A stretch of 64,000 bases of DNA from CAZJUR01 sp964549525 (GTDB lineage Bacteria > Patescibacteriota > Saccharimonadia > Saccharimonadales > Saccharimonadaceae): NCBI GenBank assembly GCA_964549525.1, contig CAZJUR010000002.1, forward strand, positions 1 through 64,000, in the 5' to 3' direction. Shown one piece after another: positions 51,644 to 60,913 of the stretch. The notes below the pieces were generated by a model. The model saw only the letters and a list, made by a program, of their open reading frames with translations, did not search any database and was not told the DNA's origin. Positions within the stretch are counted from its first letter, which is position 1; each line of letters opens with the position of its first letter. Made by a program: the position numbers and the translations under genes.

Positions 51644-52798
51644 ATGAATTTTATACGTACCTTTTTCACACAAAGATACAGAGGAGTTTTAGGTTTTTCT
51701 ATCCTAAGTATTGGCATATTGGGGGTAATTTCTTTTGCCTATCCAGCTGTCACAAATGCGCAGTCGTCTGTTGAGCGTGTGGTTACTATCCATGATGGTG
51801 ACAAAGAAAAAAAGGGCATCGTCACGAAAGCCACGACTGTCCAAGAAGTGCTTAAAAATGCGCGTATCAACTTGCTAGCTTACGATAGTGTCGACCCTGA
51901 ACTTGACACTGAATTACGCGATAAAACATATCAAATCAATATTTATCGTGCGCATCCTGTTATGGTGATTGATGGAGTGAAAAAATTGCAAGTTATGACG
52001 CCGTTTGAAACCCCTCGTCAAATAGCGAAAGCTGCTAAAATTCCCCTATACGATGAAGACATAACACGCATAGAAAGAAGCAACGATATTTTACGAAGCG
52101 ACGGAGCGGGTATGCAACTTGTCATCGATCGTGCGACTGTATTTACTCTTGTATTGTACGGCAAACCAATTGAGGCTCGCACCCAACAAACAACTGTTCA
52201 AACCATGCTTGACGACAAGCGTATCAAGCTTGGTCCCAATGATTCTCTCTCGCTCTCTTCAAATACACCTATTACTAGCGGCATGAAAGTAGAGATATGG
52301 CGTAATGGGAAACAAACAATCACTCAAGAAGAGCCGATTGCTTTTGCGACCGAAAAAATTCAGGATGAAACGCAACCTATCGGCTACAAGCAAGTCAAAA
52401 CACCCGGTGTACTAGGTAAGAAAATGGTGACATATGAAGTAGACATGCGTAATGGACAAGAATTATCTCGTCGAGAAATCCAAAGTGTCCAAACCCTAGC
52501 TCCCCAAAAGCAAGTTGAGATTGTCGGTGCTAAGGGGTCGTTTTCTGGTAGCTTCGGAGAAGCCTTAGCGCGCCTCCGAAGTTGCGAAGGTAGTTATAGC
52601 TCTAATACTGGCAATGGCTACTATGGTGCATACCAATTTGATATCGGCACATGGGGGGGATACGGTGGATATCCAAACGCCGCTGCCGCTCCACCTGCGG
52701 TACAAGACCAAAAAGCGTGGGAGACATACCAACGACGCGGTTGGCAGCCATGGCCTTCCTGTAAAATCAAAATGGGCTTGCAGGATATTTATCGTTAA
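51644..52798 (+). CDS. rpfB: RpfB-like resuscitation-promoting factor (DUF348, G5, Rpf domains)
   Basis: 384 aa. A signal anchor at about 17-40, then three DUF348-like repeats (VVTIHDGDKEKKGIVTKATT; VMVIDGVKKLQVMTPFETPR; FTLVLYGKPIEARTQQTTVQ). A G5-like domain (about 230-295: IAFATEKIQDETQPIGYKQV) and a C-terminal lysozyme-like Rpf domain with C314 and catalytic E315 (RLRSCEGSYSSNTGNGYYGA) follow. Rpf enzymes cleave peptidoglycan and wake dormant actinobacteria. It overlaps ksgA by 1 bp, as neighbours in the actinobacterial order tatD-rpfB-ksgA. Confidence 0.88.
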   Translation: MNFIRTFFTQRYRGVLGFSILSIGILGVISFAYPAVTNAQSSVERVVTIHDGDKEKKGIVTKATTVQEVLKNARINLLAYDSVDPELDTELRDKTYQINIYRAHPVMVIDGVKKLQVMTPFETPRQIAKAAKIPLYDEDITRIERSNDILRSDGAGMQLVIDRATVFTLVLYGKPIEARTQQTTVQTMLDDKRIKLGPNDSLSLSSNTPITSGMKVEIWRNGKQTITQEEPIAFATEKIQDETQPIGYKQVKTPGVLGKKMVTYEVDMRNGQELSRREIQSVQTLAPQKQVEIVGAKGSFSGSFGEALARLRSCEGSYSSNTGNGYYGAYQFDIGTWGGYGGYPNAAAAPPAVQDQKAWETYQRRGWQPWPSCKIKMGLQDIYR

Positions 52799-53562
52799 TG
52801 CCGAACAAGGCGTTGGGTCAGCATTGGCTAAAAGATAGAGAAATACTTGAGATCATCACAAGTTATGCAGCAATTACTCCGAGCGATACTGTCTTAGAAA
52901 TTGGACCTGGACTCGGCACACTAACAAGTGTATTATTATGCCACGCTCGCCAAGTCGTCGCTGTTGAATTTGATAAAGAACTTGCAGCTAAATTGTCTGC
53001 TCAATTTCCTGGTAAAAATCTTACCGTCTACAACCAAGACATTCTGGCATTTGATCTATCTATTCTGCCGACAAAATACAAGGTGGTGGCTAATATTCCT
53101 TACTATATTACGAGTAAAATAATAAAGCAGCTGATGACCGCACCTCATAAACCATCTCTCGTCGTGCTGGTTATTCAAAAAGAAGTCGCGCAGCGACTAG
53201 CCGCTCGGCCTGGAGAGATGAGTGTTTTGGCTGTGAGTGCTCATATTTTTGCAGAAGTTACAATCGGAGAGATCATTCCGGCGCAAGCGTTCTTTCCACC
53301 GCCAAAGGTTGACTCGCAAATTGTGATTTTAAAATCACGTCCAAAGCCACTAGTATCTGAAAATGAACAACAGCTTTTTTTCCGGGTTGTAAAAGCCGGT
53401 TTTTCGGCAAAACGTAAAAAATTACGTTCAAGCCTAAGTGGCGGTTTGCATATGTCTAAAAATCACATAGAGGAAATTTTGAAAAAGTCTCGCATTGATC
53501 CTGGTCTTAGAGCCGAAGCATTATCGATAGACGATTGGAAAGGTATAATAAAAAATATATGA
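52798..53562 (+). CDS. rsmA: 16S rRNA dimethyladenosine methyltransferase (KsgA/RsmA)
   Basis: 254 aa. ALGQHWLKDREIL at the N-terminus, SAM-binding motif LEIGPGLGTLTSVL, catalytic NIPYYITSK and PAQAFFPPPKVDSQIV match KsgA. It dimethylates two adenines in helix 45 of 16S rRNA. The ATG shares one base with the rpfB stop. Confidence 0.95.
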   Translation: MPNKALGQHWLKDREILEIITSYAAITPSDTVLEIGPGLGTLTSVLLCHARQVVAVEFDKELAAKLSAQFPGKNLTVYNQDILAFDLSILPTKYKVVANIPYYITSKIIKQLMTAPHKPSLVVLVIQKEVAQRLAARPGEMSVLAVSAHIFAEVTIGEIIPAQAFFPPPKVDSQIVILKSRPKPLVSENEQQLFFRVVKAGFSAKRKKLRSSLSGGLHMSKNHIEEILKKSRIDPGLRAEALSIDDWKGIIKNI

Positions 53563-54242
53563 ATACATTTCACGAAAATGTCCGCATCGCCGTTTCCCAA
53601 TCTCAAGATGGTACGATGAAAAAAACTGGTCATACAAACCCAGCGTCGGTAGACGAAAATCGTCGCTCTTTTTTGAATAGACATCATATATCGATGGAAC
53701 AAACTGTCCTCGTTCAGTTAGATTATGGTACAGCTGATTTCTGTCTATATAAAACAGTAAAAGGAAAAGACGGTGGCGATGGCATAGTTCGAGAACCTAG
53801 TATTACGAGTGATGCACTCGTGACTCAGACCGCAGGACTAGCGTTGTTTTTACCAATTGCTGATTGTGTGGGGGCGGTGTTATACGACCCTACTACCAAT
53901 ACACTCATGGTATCGCATTTGGGGCGACATAATATCGAGCAAGATGGCGGTCAAAAATCAGTCAAATATCTTGTACAAAATCACACTGTCAATCCTCGCG
54001 ATGTATTGGTGTGGCTCAGTCCTTCGGCAGGAAAAGAAAACTATCCATTATTTGCATTCGATAACCACAGTCTTCAAGAGGTCGTCATAGAGCAACTTGA
54101 AAATGCAGGTATTATCGCGCACAACATTAGCCGAAGTGACATCGATACCACACGAGATGTGAATTATTTTTCACATAGCGAGTTCCAAAAAGGTCATCGT
54201 AGCAAAGACGGGCGGTTCGCTATAGTAGCCATGCTAAAATAG
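53559..54242 (+). CDS. YfiH/LACC1-type protein (polyphenol oxidase/purine nucleoside phosphorylase family), degenerate
   Basis: 227 aa, ATGA overlap with ksgA. TDALVTQTAGLALFLPIADC fits the TADC motif with its catalytic Cys, and VSHLGRHN replaces the usual HAGWRG. The third conserved segment (IGPCCY) is not recognisable; SPSAGKENY occupies that place. YfiH-family enzymes act on purine nucleosides. Loss of two of the three signature patches makes activity doubtful. It is followed 5 bp later by metG. Confidence 0.62.
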   Translation: MNTFHENVRIAVSQSQDGTMKKTGHTNPASVDENRRSFLNRHHISMEQTVLVQLDYGTADFCLYKTVKGKDGGDGIVREPSITSDALVTQTAGLALFLPIADCVGAVLYDPTTNTLMVSHLGRHNIEQDGGQKSVKYLVQNHTVNPRDVLVWLSPSAGKENYPLFAFDNHSLQEVVIEQLENAGIIAHNISRSDIDTTRDVNYFSHSEFQKGHRSKDGRFAIVAMLK

Positions 54243-54247
54243 AAGCA

Positions 54248-55762
54248 ATGAAACAGCTATACATCACAACGGCTATTCCCTATGTGAATGCTACCCCACA
54301 CATTGGCAACGCTCTCGACTATCTGATCGCTGATATCTGGACCCGTTATCAAAAGCAAAATGGTAACCAAGTTCGCTTTCAGGTTGGTACGGATGAACAT
54401 GGCAATAAGATTGCTGCCAAAGCCGGAGAGGCAGGTTTACATCCCCAAGCCTATACTGACAAAATGTACATTAATTTTGAAAACGTCATCAAAAAGGTTG
54501 GCGCAGAATACACAGATTTTATTCGGACAACCTCACCTCATCATCAACAAGCCGTTCAGTATATCTGGCAGAAACTACAGCCATATATCTATAAAGGCAC
54601 GTATGAAGGGTGGTACTGTCAAGGTTGTGAAGCCTTTGTCACCGACAAAGAAGCTACCCTCAATAATGGCACCTGTCCCGATCACAATCAACCGTATCAG
54701 AAATTATCTGAAGAAAACTACTACTTTAAAGCAAGCGCTTTTACGCAGCAAGTCCGTGAAGCAATCGATAAACGAAAGTTTGAGATTGTACCAGCTTTTC
54801 GCAAACATGAATTCCTCGAGCTTATCAAAGATGGCATTAAAGATATCAGTATTTCACGACCTAAAAAGAACTTGAGCTGGGGCGTGCCTGTGCCGAACGA
54901 TCCTAATCAAATAATGTATGTCTGGATCGACGCGCTGGCAAATTACATCACAGTACTGGGTTATCCAGATAACGAAGAATGGAAAAACTATTGGCCTGCT
55001 GATATACAAGTACTTGGCAAAGACATCCTGCGTTTCCACGCCGGTATTTGGCCGCCTATTCTCTTAGCACTTGGACTGCCTTTACCAAAGAAACTATTAG
55101 TTCATGGCCACATTAGCTCAAGCGGTACAAAAATGAGCAAATCACTGGGTAATGTCGTTGACCCAAATGAGATTATTGATCAATACGGGGTTGATGCGTT
55201 TCGATATTATTTCTCACGCCATATACCGACCCTCGATGACGGTGATTTTAGCTGGGAAAAATTTGAAATGGCATATAATAATGAACTTGGCAATGAACTA
55301 GGTAATCTCGTACAGCGGATTGCTGCTATGATCAACAGATATCAAAGCGGAGTTATTGGCGATGTGCCCCAACCTGAACACGATGTCCGAATCTATCATG
55401 ATCACATGAAAGCGCTAGAATTTAATCGTGCATTTGATGAGATTTGGCATAAAGTACGAGCCCTCAATAGTTACATTGAAGATGTGAAACCATGGCAGAT
55501 CGCTAAAGACAGCGAAACTTCCCCAGAAGCCAAAGAGCATCTAGAAGAAGTGCTAGCCTATATGGCAGGTAGCATTGTGCAAATCGGTGATCTTTTGGTG
55601 CCGTTTCTTCCTACGACTGCCGCCGCTATTCACGCTATTTTCACTACCGGTGTTGTCAAACTACCTGATACGGGTCCATTATTTCCAAAATTATATCTGA
55701 AGACCCCAGATCCACGCGGAACAAACGTGACTAGCTCTCATTCTCAAGAAGCTGCAGGCTAG
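54248..55762 (+). CDS. metG: Methionyl-tRNA synthetase
   Basis: 504 aa. The HIGH-type motif PHIGNAL near residue 18, a single zinc knuckle (CQGCEAF...CPDHNQ), and KMSKS in TKMSKSLGN. It has an anticodon-binding helical domain and no C-terminal dimerisation domain, the short bacterial form. Charges both tRNA-Met species seen in this window. Its 3' end overlaps the opposite-strand gene by 32 bp. Confidence 0.96.
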   Translation: MKQLYITTAIPYVNATPHIGNALDYLIADIWTRYQKQNGNQVRFQVGTDEHGNKIAAKAGEAGLHPQAYTDKMYINFENVIKKVGAEYTDFIRTTSPHHQQAVQYIWQKLQPYIYKGTYEGWYCQGCEAFVTDKEATLNNGTCPDHNQPYQKLSEENYYFKASAFTQQVREAIDKRKFEIVPAFRKHEFLELIKDGIKDISISRPKKNLSWGVPVPNDPNQIMYVWIDALANYITVLGYPDNEEWKNYWPADIQVLGKDILRFHAGIWPPILLALGLPLPKKLLVHGHISSSGTKMSKSLGNVVDPNEIIDQYGVDAFRYYFSRHIPTLDDGDFSWEKFEMAYNNELGNELGNLVQRIAAMINRYQSGVIGDVPQPEHDVRIYHDHMKALEFNRAFDEIWHKVRALNSYIEDVKPWQIAKDSETSPEAKEHLEEVLAYMAGSIVQIGDLLVPFLPTTAAAIHAIFTTGVVKLPDTGPLFPKLYLKTPDPRGTNVTSSHSQEAAG

Positions 55763-56519
55763 TATAAAGGGGTTGTAGCTGTTTGTATAAAGTATCCTGT
55801 TTGTATTGTGTACATACTGGCGATTTATCGATGAAAACATTTTCATCGTCATAACGAATAACACAATCTTGATATGCTGAAGAAGTATCTGGATCACCAT
55901 GATCGTATGAAATATCAATATACGGTTTATCGATAAACACATTTGAAACAGGTGAATTACCCGTAGCTTGAGCAAATGCTTGATTGGTTCGCGCAATAAA
56001 TTGGTTATCTAAGGTATAGTATTGTTGATATGCGGCGCTATTATGCAGTAGTTGGTCACGGAGTGAACTGACTTCTCGGATGTTCACAATTGCTGCAACA
56101 ATTTGTTTAAACAGTTTTTGATCAGATAAAATATCTTCAGATGCTCGATCTAGAGCGTCGTGTTTCTCGAGTACCATATGAATAATAAATTTATAGAAGT
56201 CGCTCTCCGAAGGATGTATCTGATTATCTAACTCTGGGTCATCGGTAAGGAGCTGCACTGTCAAGTCAGTGTAAGCAGCTACTGCGTGAGCTCGATTAAG
56301 TTTTTGCGCATCAGTATCCAAGCTTTCTTTTAATGTATCGTCCATATCAATGAGATCAACACATTTACGCGCCTCGCGATAATCTGTAGATGTCATCTCT
56401 CGAGCAATAAATTCTTGTCGAAGCTCTTCATAACGATCAAAGAATTCTTCAACTGCGCTGCGATTATGCGACTTTTCTTCTAAGGAAAGCTCTCTATCAG
56501 AGGGATTATTATACTCCAT
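55731..56519 (-). CDS. Helical acidic protein of unknown function
   Basis: 262 aa, soluble, mostly helical in the first 190 residues (EEFFDRYEELRQEFIAREMT) with a beta-like tail (PYIDISYDHGDPDTSSAYQD). No domain recognised, no signal peptide. Divergent from tatD across a 55-bp AT-rich intergenic region containing -10-like boxes on both strands. Convergent overlap with metG. Confidence 0.55.
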   Translation of the reverse strand: MEYNNPSDRELSLEEKSHNRSAVEEFFDRYEELRQEFIAREMTSTDYREARKCVDLIDMDDTLKESLDTDAQKLNRAHAVAAYTDLTVQLLTDDPELDNQIHPSESDFYKFIIHMVLEKHDALDRASEDILSDQKLFKQIVAAIVNIREVSSLRDQLLHNSAAYQQYYTLDNQFIARTNQAFAQATGNSPVSNVFIDKPYIDISYDHGDPDTSSAYQDCVIRYDDENVFIDKSPVCTQYKQDTLYKQLQPLYTSLQLLENES

Positions 56520-56574
56520 ATATTTATTATATCATAAAATAGTTAAATACACAATATATCGTACAATAGTCTAT

Positions 56575-57321
56575 ATGTTCATAGACGCTCATTGCCACAT
56601 TCATTCACACGATTACCCAGATAAGGAAGGGGCGTATAACCGTGCGCAGGAAGCGAATGTCACTAAAATGATATGCGTTGGTACCACAACTGCGGATAGC
56701 CACGAAGCTATCAGTTTTTCTGAGGCCCACTCTGGAGTATATGCGGCAATTGGCGTCCATCCTCATGAGGCAAAAGATAATCAAGGAGCTTCTAGAGAAC
56801 TTGAGTCAGTACTTGATCAAGCAGTCGCTATTGGGGAAGTCGGGCTTGACTATTACTATGAACACAGTGATCGTAGCATCCAACAAAAAGTGCTCGAAGA
56901 GTTTCTCCAGCTTGCTCAAGACCATAAAAAGCCGGTTATTTTTCATGTTCGAGAGGCGTTTAATGATTTTTGGCCTATATTTGAAAATTTTACGAATATT
57001 ACAGGGGTATTACATAGCTTTACTGACTATATGAAGAATGCCGAAAAGGCATTATCGCATGGGCTATATCTAGGTATTAATGGCATTGCTACTTTTACGA
57101 AAGACATTGATCAGGTTGCTCTTTACCGCTCGCTACCCCTAGAAAGTATTCTTCTAGAAACAGATGCTCCCTACTTGACACCGAAGCCACTTCGTGGTAC
57201 ATTGAATGAGCCAGCGTATGTGCAACTAGTTGGTACATGGCTTTCTGAGCAGACAAATACCCCTGTAGAAGAGATAGCACAACAAACTACGCACAACGCG
57301 ACAATCTTATTTAATCTTTAA
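56575..57321 (+). CDS. tatD: TatD-family metal-dependent deoxyribonuclease
   Basis: 248 aa TIM-barrel hydrolase: IDAHCHIH metal site, AAIGVHPHEA, AIGEVGLDYYY, VIFHVREAF, GVLHSFT and LETDAPYLTPKPLRG. TatD enzymes act as 3'-5' exonucleases or DNases. In actinobacteria tatD is next to rpfB; here both lie in the same 5-kb block. TACAAT (56562-56567) ends 7 nt before ATG. Confidence 0.93.
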   Translation: MFIDAHCHIHSHDYPDKEGAYNRAQEANVTKMICVGTTTADSHEAISFSEAHSGVYAAIGVHPHEAKDNQGASRELESVLDQAVAIGEVGLDYYYEHSDRSIQQKVLEEFLQLAQDHKKPVIFHVREAFNDFWPIFENFTNITGVLHSFTDYMKNAEKALSHGLYLGINGIATFTKDIDQVALYRSLPLESILLETDAPYLTPKPLRGTLNEPAYVQLVGTWLSEQTNTPVEEIAQQTTHNATILFNL

Positions 57322-57381
57322 CGATTCAACACCAACATCTATAAAAAAAGTATTATTTAAAAAACTATGCGAGGAGTTTTC

Positions 57382-57630
57382 ATGGTTAATATTTTGTCTC
57401 AAAATCCGTACGACCATCTGCCGATTGCCGGACAATCAGTGGAATATCCTGTTCATGATCAGGTCCCACACGAGAGTACTGATCCTGCAGCTTTTGATAG
57501 GGCTGAAGCCTCTGAAGAAGAAAAGCGATCTGACTATGAACTAGCCGCAAGTATAGTGCTCGATGGTACAGAGGTGGTGACGTATCGCCAAACCTTTCTT
57601 GACAATCAAGCTTTAGAGTCACTCTCATAA
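57382..57630 (+). CDS. 82-aa acidic protein of unknown function
   Basis: No family recognised. Acidic, with a possible helical stretch (FDRAEASEEEKRSDYELAAS). ATG 57382 follows GAGGAG at good spacing; the ATG at 57367 overlaps that site. It is 9 bp before the next small gene. Confidence 0.5.
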   Translation: MVNILSQNPYDHLPIAGQSVEYPVHDQVPHESTDPAAFDRAEASEEEKRSDYELAASIVLDGTEVVTYRQTFLDNQALESLS

Positions 57631-57639
57631 GGAGAAAGC

Positions 57640-58098
57640 ATGGCTGATTTACTCAAACAAGCAAAAGATCTCTTGATTGGTAATGATCCTCGAAAACTAA
57701 TCAAGCGACCGCTCAAAAAATTTACTAATCGTGATCTCATTAAACTTGAGTCGGAAATCGGTCGCCACCTTTTCGGTCCTATACCAAAAGGCCATAGTCG
57801 AGAATTTTTCTGCTTGGATGCCGAAACATGGGTGTGGTATGAAGAATGGATTGATGAAAAAACAGGCGCATCAAAAAATCATACTATTCGCTACGAAGTG
57901 CACCCAAACGGAATTCTGAAAGTTCAAAACGGTGGCGCTCACTATCATTTTATTGAGGGTGAAGAATTACAAAATCTCGCTCTTGCTACGCGTGCCTACA
58001 AAGAACGAGTTATGCGAAAACTATATAAAATAGATCCACAAACCGGCCAGCCAATAACAGCTGTACCTGCTATAATTAACCCTAGTGGCAAAACATAA
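57640..58098 (+). CDS. 152-aa protein of unknown function
   Basis: A soluble, basic N-terminal helix region followed by FGPIPKGHSREFFCLDAETW VWYEEW and a beta-rich section (HTIRYEVHPNGILKVQNG, HYHFIEG). No family recognised by eye. AAGGAG precedes ATG; it overlaps the cysteine desulfurase start by 14 bp, whose promoter therefore lies inside this gene. Confidence 0.6.
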   Translation: MADLLKQAKDLLIGNDPRKLIKRPLKKFTNRDLIKLESEIGRHLFGPIPKGHSREFFCLDAETWVWYEEWIDEKTGASKNHTIRYEVHPNGILKVQNGGAHYHFIEGEELQNLALATRAYKERVMRKLYKIDPQTGQPITAVPAIINPSGKT

Positions 58099-59221
58099 TA
58101 TTTACCTAGATTACGCTGCGGCTACACCGCTCGAGGCTCCAATTATAAAAGCAATGAAGCCGTATCTGAGCGATTTTTTTTATAATCCTTCAAGCCTGTA
58201 TGAGCCCGCTCGTCAAGTGAAACGCGATCTTGCGGAAGCACGCCATACTATTGCTAGAATTTTAGGCACAAATGCCTCAGATATCATCTTTACTGCTGGT
58301 GCTACTGAATCTATCAACCTGGCGCTTCAAAGTTTTGATACGCACGTTATTTCGGCTATTGATCATCAAGCAGTTCACGCCGCTGCCGGTACGCAGGCAA
58401 AGATCGTTGCGGTTGACTCAGTTGGTCGGCTGGATATGAGTGCTTTGAGGGAAGCTATCGATGATTCCACACAAATTGTCAGTATCGGCTATGTCAACAA
58501 TGAGATTGGCACAATACAGCATATGCAGGAAATTGCTTGTCTCGTCAAAGAAGTACGACGCCATCGTCCGCCAGACACACCCCTTTGGCTCCACACTGAT
58601 GCCTCGCAAGCACCAGGTATTGTTGATCTCAATGTTGAAAGACTTGGTGTTGATATGATGACCTTAAATGCGGCAAAAATCTATGGACCAAAACAAGTTG
58701 GTCTCTTGTGGGCTCGTCCACAAGTGCATCTTAATCCACTCATACGAGGTGGTGGTCAAGAGAAGGGGAGACGAAGTGGCACTGAAAACGTTGCCGGTGT
58801 AATAGGTTTTGCAGCTGCTCTTGAACGTGCTGAAAAAAAACGAGCCCAAGAAACAAAACGCTTTAACCAATTGCGTCACAGATGTAAAAAAACGCTTCTT
58901 GATGCATTTCCTGATTGTGTCATTTCAGGTCCATCAAAACACGTGGCTGCGCATATTTTCCATGTCTCGTTTCCTGATATAGATGCAGAGCGAGTCGTGT
59001 TTGCTCTTGAAGCTCAGGGGGTGTATGTTGCAACGGGCGCAGCCTGTGCTGCAAATACAGACAAGCGATCTCATGTACTGGATGCGATTGGTTTGGATGC
59101 GTCGTTACAGCAAGGCAGTATACGACTATCATTTGGTCGTCCTACCAGCGAGAAAGATGTCGCTACTGCTTTGCGCGCTATAATAGATTGTGTGAAGCAG
59201 GAATATAACCGTGAATCGTAA
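58085..59221 (+). CDS. Cysteine desulfurase (IscS/NifS-type)
   Basis: 378 aa class V aminotransferase fold. IYLDYAAATPLE at the N-terminus, FTAGATESINLAL, HTDASQAPG, PLP-binding Lys in NAAKIYGPK (K198; SxHK in most homologues) and active-site C321 in TGAACAAN. It takes sulfur from cysteine. The nearby mnmA suggests tRNA thiolation as the main sulfur sink. GTG start with TATAAT (58071-58076) 8 nt upstream. Confidence 0.92.
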   Translation: MAKHNIYLDYAAATPLEAPIIKAMKPYLSDFFYNPSSLYEPARQVKRDLAEARHTIARILGTNASDIIFTAGATESINLALQSFDTHVISAIDHQAVHAAAGTQAKIVAVDSVGRLDMSALREAIDDSTQIVSIGYVNNEIGTIQHMQEIACLVKEVRRHRPPDTPLWLHTDASQAPGIVDLNVERLGVDMMTLNAAKIYGPKQVGLLWARPQVHLNPLIRGGGQEKGRRSGTENVAGVIGFAAALERAEKKRAQETKRFNQLRHRCKKTLLDAFPDCVISGPSKHVAAHIFHVSFPDIDAERVVFALEAQGVYVATGAACAANTDKRSHVLDAIGLDASLQQGSIRLSFGRPTSEKDVATALRAIIDCVKQEYNRES

Positions 59222-59831
59222 TTGGTCGTCCGTAGGTATCGTAGTATTGATCTTTGTGGTGCTTTTTTTGTTTATTTTTCCGGCGTATCTTTCGCCAAAC
59301 GATTTACGGGGCTGTGGCAAAAACCCTGATCAAAAAAGTATTGATGCAAATTGTAATGCAGCCGATGCAATCATTGCCGTCAGTGGGGGTGATACAGCTG
59401 CGCGTACTGACGAAGCGATTCGTTTATTTCAAAATGGCTGGGCGCCGAGATTAATCTTCTCTGGAGCAGCTCAAGATGATGCTAGTCCGAGCAATGCTCT
59501 CGTCATGAAACAGCGCGCTGAACGAGCCGGTATTAACCCTACAAATATTATCATCGAGGATACAAGTCTCAACACTAAGCAAAATGCCGAAAATACTGAA
59601 CAACTTATCCGAGAAAATGGCCTAAAGAGGATTATTATTGTAACCTCTGCGTACCACCAACGTCGCGCAGGCTTAGAGTTTGAGAAGCGCTTCGGTAGTT
59701 CAGTAATAGTGGTTAATCATCCCGTGGCAAGCGATAATCAATGGTCGTCTACTTGGTATCTAACGTTTTCAGGGTGGTGGCTGCTTATGGGGGAACTCAT
59801 AAAAATTATTGGTTTTTATGTCGGTATCTAA
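59211..59831 (+). CDS. DUF218/YdcF-SanA family membrane protein
   Basis: 206 aa starting at GTG and overlapping the desulfurase by 11 bp. An N-terminal membrane segment (SVGIVVLIFVVLFLFIFPAY) is followed by the DUF218 domain: ADAIIAVSGGDTAARTDEAI, LFQNGWAPRLIFSGA, LNTKQNAENTEQLI and VTSAYHQRRA. DUF218 proteins are envelope proteins of unclear chemistry, linked in some species to barrier function. mnmA overlaps its end. Confidence 0.85.
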   Translation: MNRNWSSVGIVVLIFVVLFLFIFPAYLSPNDLRGCGKNPDQKSIDANCNAADAIIAVSGGDTAARTDEAIRLFQNGWAPRLIFSGAAQDDASPSNALVMKQRAERAGINPTNIIIEDTSLNTKQNAENTEQLIRENGLKRIIIVTSAYHQRRAGLEFEKRFGSSVIVVNHPVASDNQWSSTWYLTFSGWWLLMGELIKIIGFYVGI

Positions 59832-60864
59832 AAAAACTCGAATATTCGTCGGGATGAGCGGTGGGGTTGATAGCTCTCTCGCTGCCGCATTACTCGTCGA
59901 GCAGGGCTATAGTGTTACCGGTATATATATGAAGAATTGGACGAAAGATTTGCCTGGTATGGAGTGCCCCTGGAAAGAGGATGTGGCAGATGCAAAGAGA
60001 GTTGCAGTGCAGCTCGGTATCGATTTTGAAGTATATGATTTTGAAAAGGAATATTTTGATGTAGTGGTCACATACATGATCGAAGAATACAAAAAAGGCT
60101 ATACGCCAAATCCCGATATCATGTGTAATCAAGAAATGAAATTCAAACTTTTTCTCGATACTGCGCTTAAAAATGGAGCCGATATGATCGCAACTGGTCA
60201 TTATGCCCAGTCGGTTGATGGTCAGTTATTGCGTGCCCGTGATGATACAAAAGATCAAACCTATTTTTTGTACAGAGTTACTGCTGCCGCGCTTACTAAA
60301 ACTCTTTTTCCGCTCGGTCAATATACCAAACGCGAGGTGCGTGAGATGGCAGCCTCGCGAGGATTATTTACTGCGCAAAAAAAAGAAAGTATGGGAATTT
60401 GTTTTGTCGGTAAAGTTGGTATCAAAGATTTTTTAAGTCAATATGTACCTACCTCGCCCGGTGCAATTATCGATCACGATACAAAAGAGCACGTTGGCGA
60501 ACATGATGGAGCTCTTTTTTATACACTCGGTCAACGACATGGACTTCAGGTGGGCGGCGGCTTACCGTATTACGTGGTTGGGAAAAATATGGCAAAAAAT
60601 GAAGTGTATGTGTCGCGTAACCTCGATACACCGGAGCTGTGGCGGACTGAAATATCGCTTCATGATCCCCACTGGATTAATGATCCAGCTCAAAATGATC
60701 AAACATACCATGTTCGACTCCGCCATAGGGCACCCTTTGTCCCGTGTACATTACATGGTTCAACGTTGACACTTCACCATCCCGAACGAGCAATTGCCGC
60801 TGGGCAATCGGCCGTCATATATGACAATAAAATCTGCTTAGGTGGTGGAATTATTGCGCTTTAG
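59818..60864 (+). CDS. mnmA: tRNA 2-thiouridylase MnmA (TrmU)
   Basis: 348 aa. PP-loop MSGGVDSS at residues 13-20, catalytic Cys C103 in NPDIMCNQEMKF and C195 in MGICFVGKVGIKDF, plus TLGQRHGLQVGG. It makes 2-thiouridine at position 34 of Lys, Glu and Gln tRNAs; the tRNA-Lys(TTT) in this window is a natural substrate. Sulfur probably comes from the desulfurase just upstream. ATG 59818 lies inside the previous gene. Confidence 0.95.
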   Translation: MSVSKKTRIFVGMSGGVDSSLAAALLVEQGYSVTGIYMKNWTKDLPGMECPWKEDVADAKRVAVQLGIDFEVYDFEKEYFDVVVTYMIEEYKKGYTPNPDIMCNQEMKFKLFLDTALKNGADMIATGHYAQSVDGQLLRARDDTKDQTYFLYRVTAAALTKTLFPLGQYTKREVREMAASRGLFTAQKKESMGICFVGKVGIKDFLSQYVPTSPGAIIDHDTKEHVGEHDGALFYTLGQRHGLQVGGGLPYYVVGKNMAKNEVYVSRNLDTPELWRTEISLHDPHWINDPAQNDQTYHVRLRHRAPFVPCTLHGSTLTLHHPERAIAAGQSAVIYDNKICLGGGIIAL

Positions 60865-60913
60865 TGTACAATAAAATCATATATCAGCATGAGCACAATG
60901 GAGGTTCCACTCT

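Noticed and set aside
54674..54683. TGTCCCGATC half-site inside metG
   Set aside because: Only one half of the palindrome, within coding sequence for conserved residues; probably chance.
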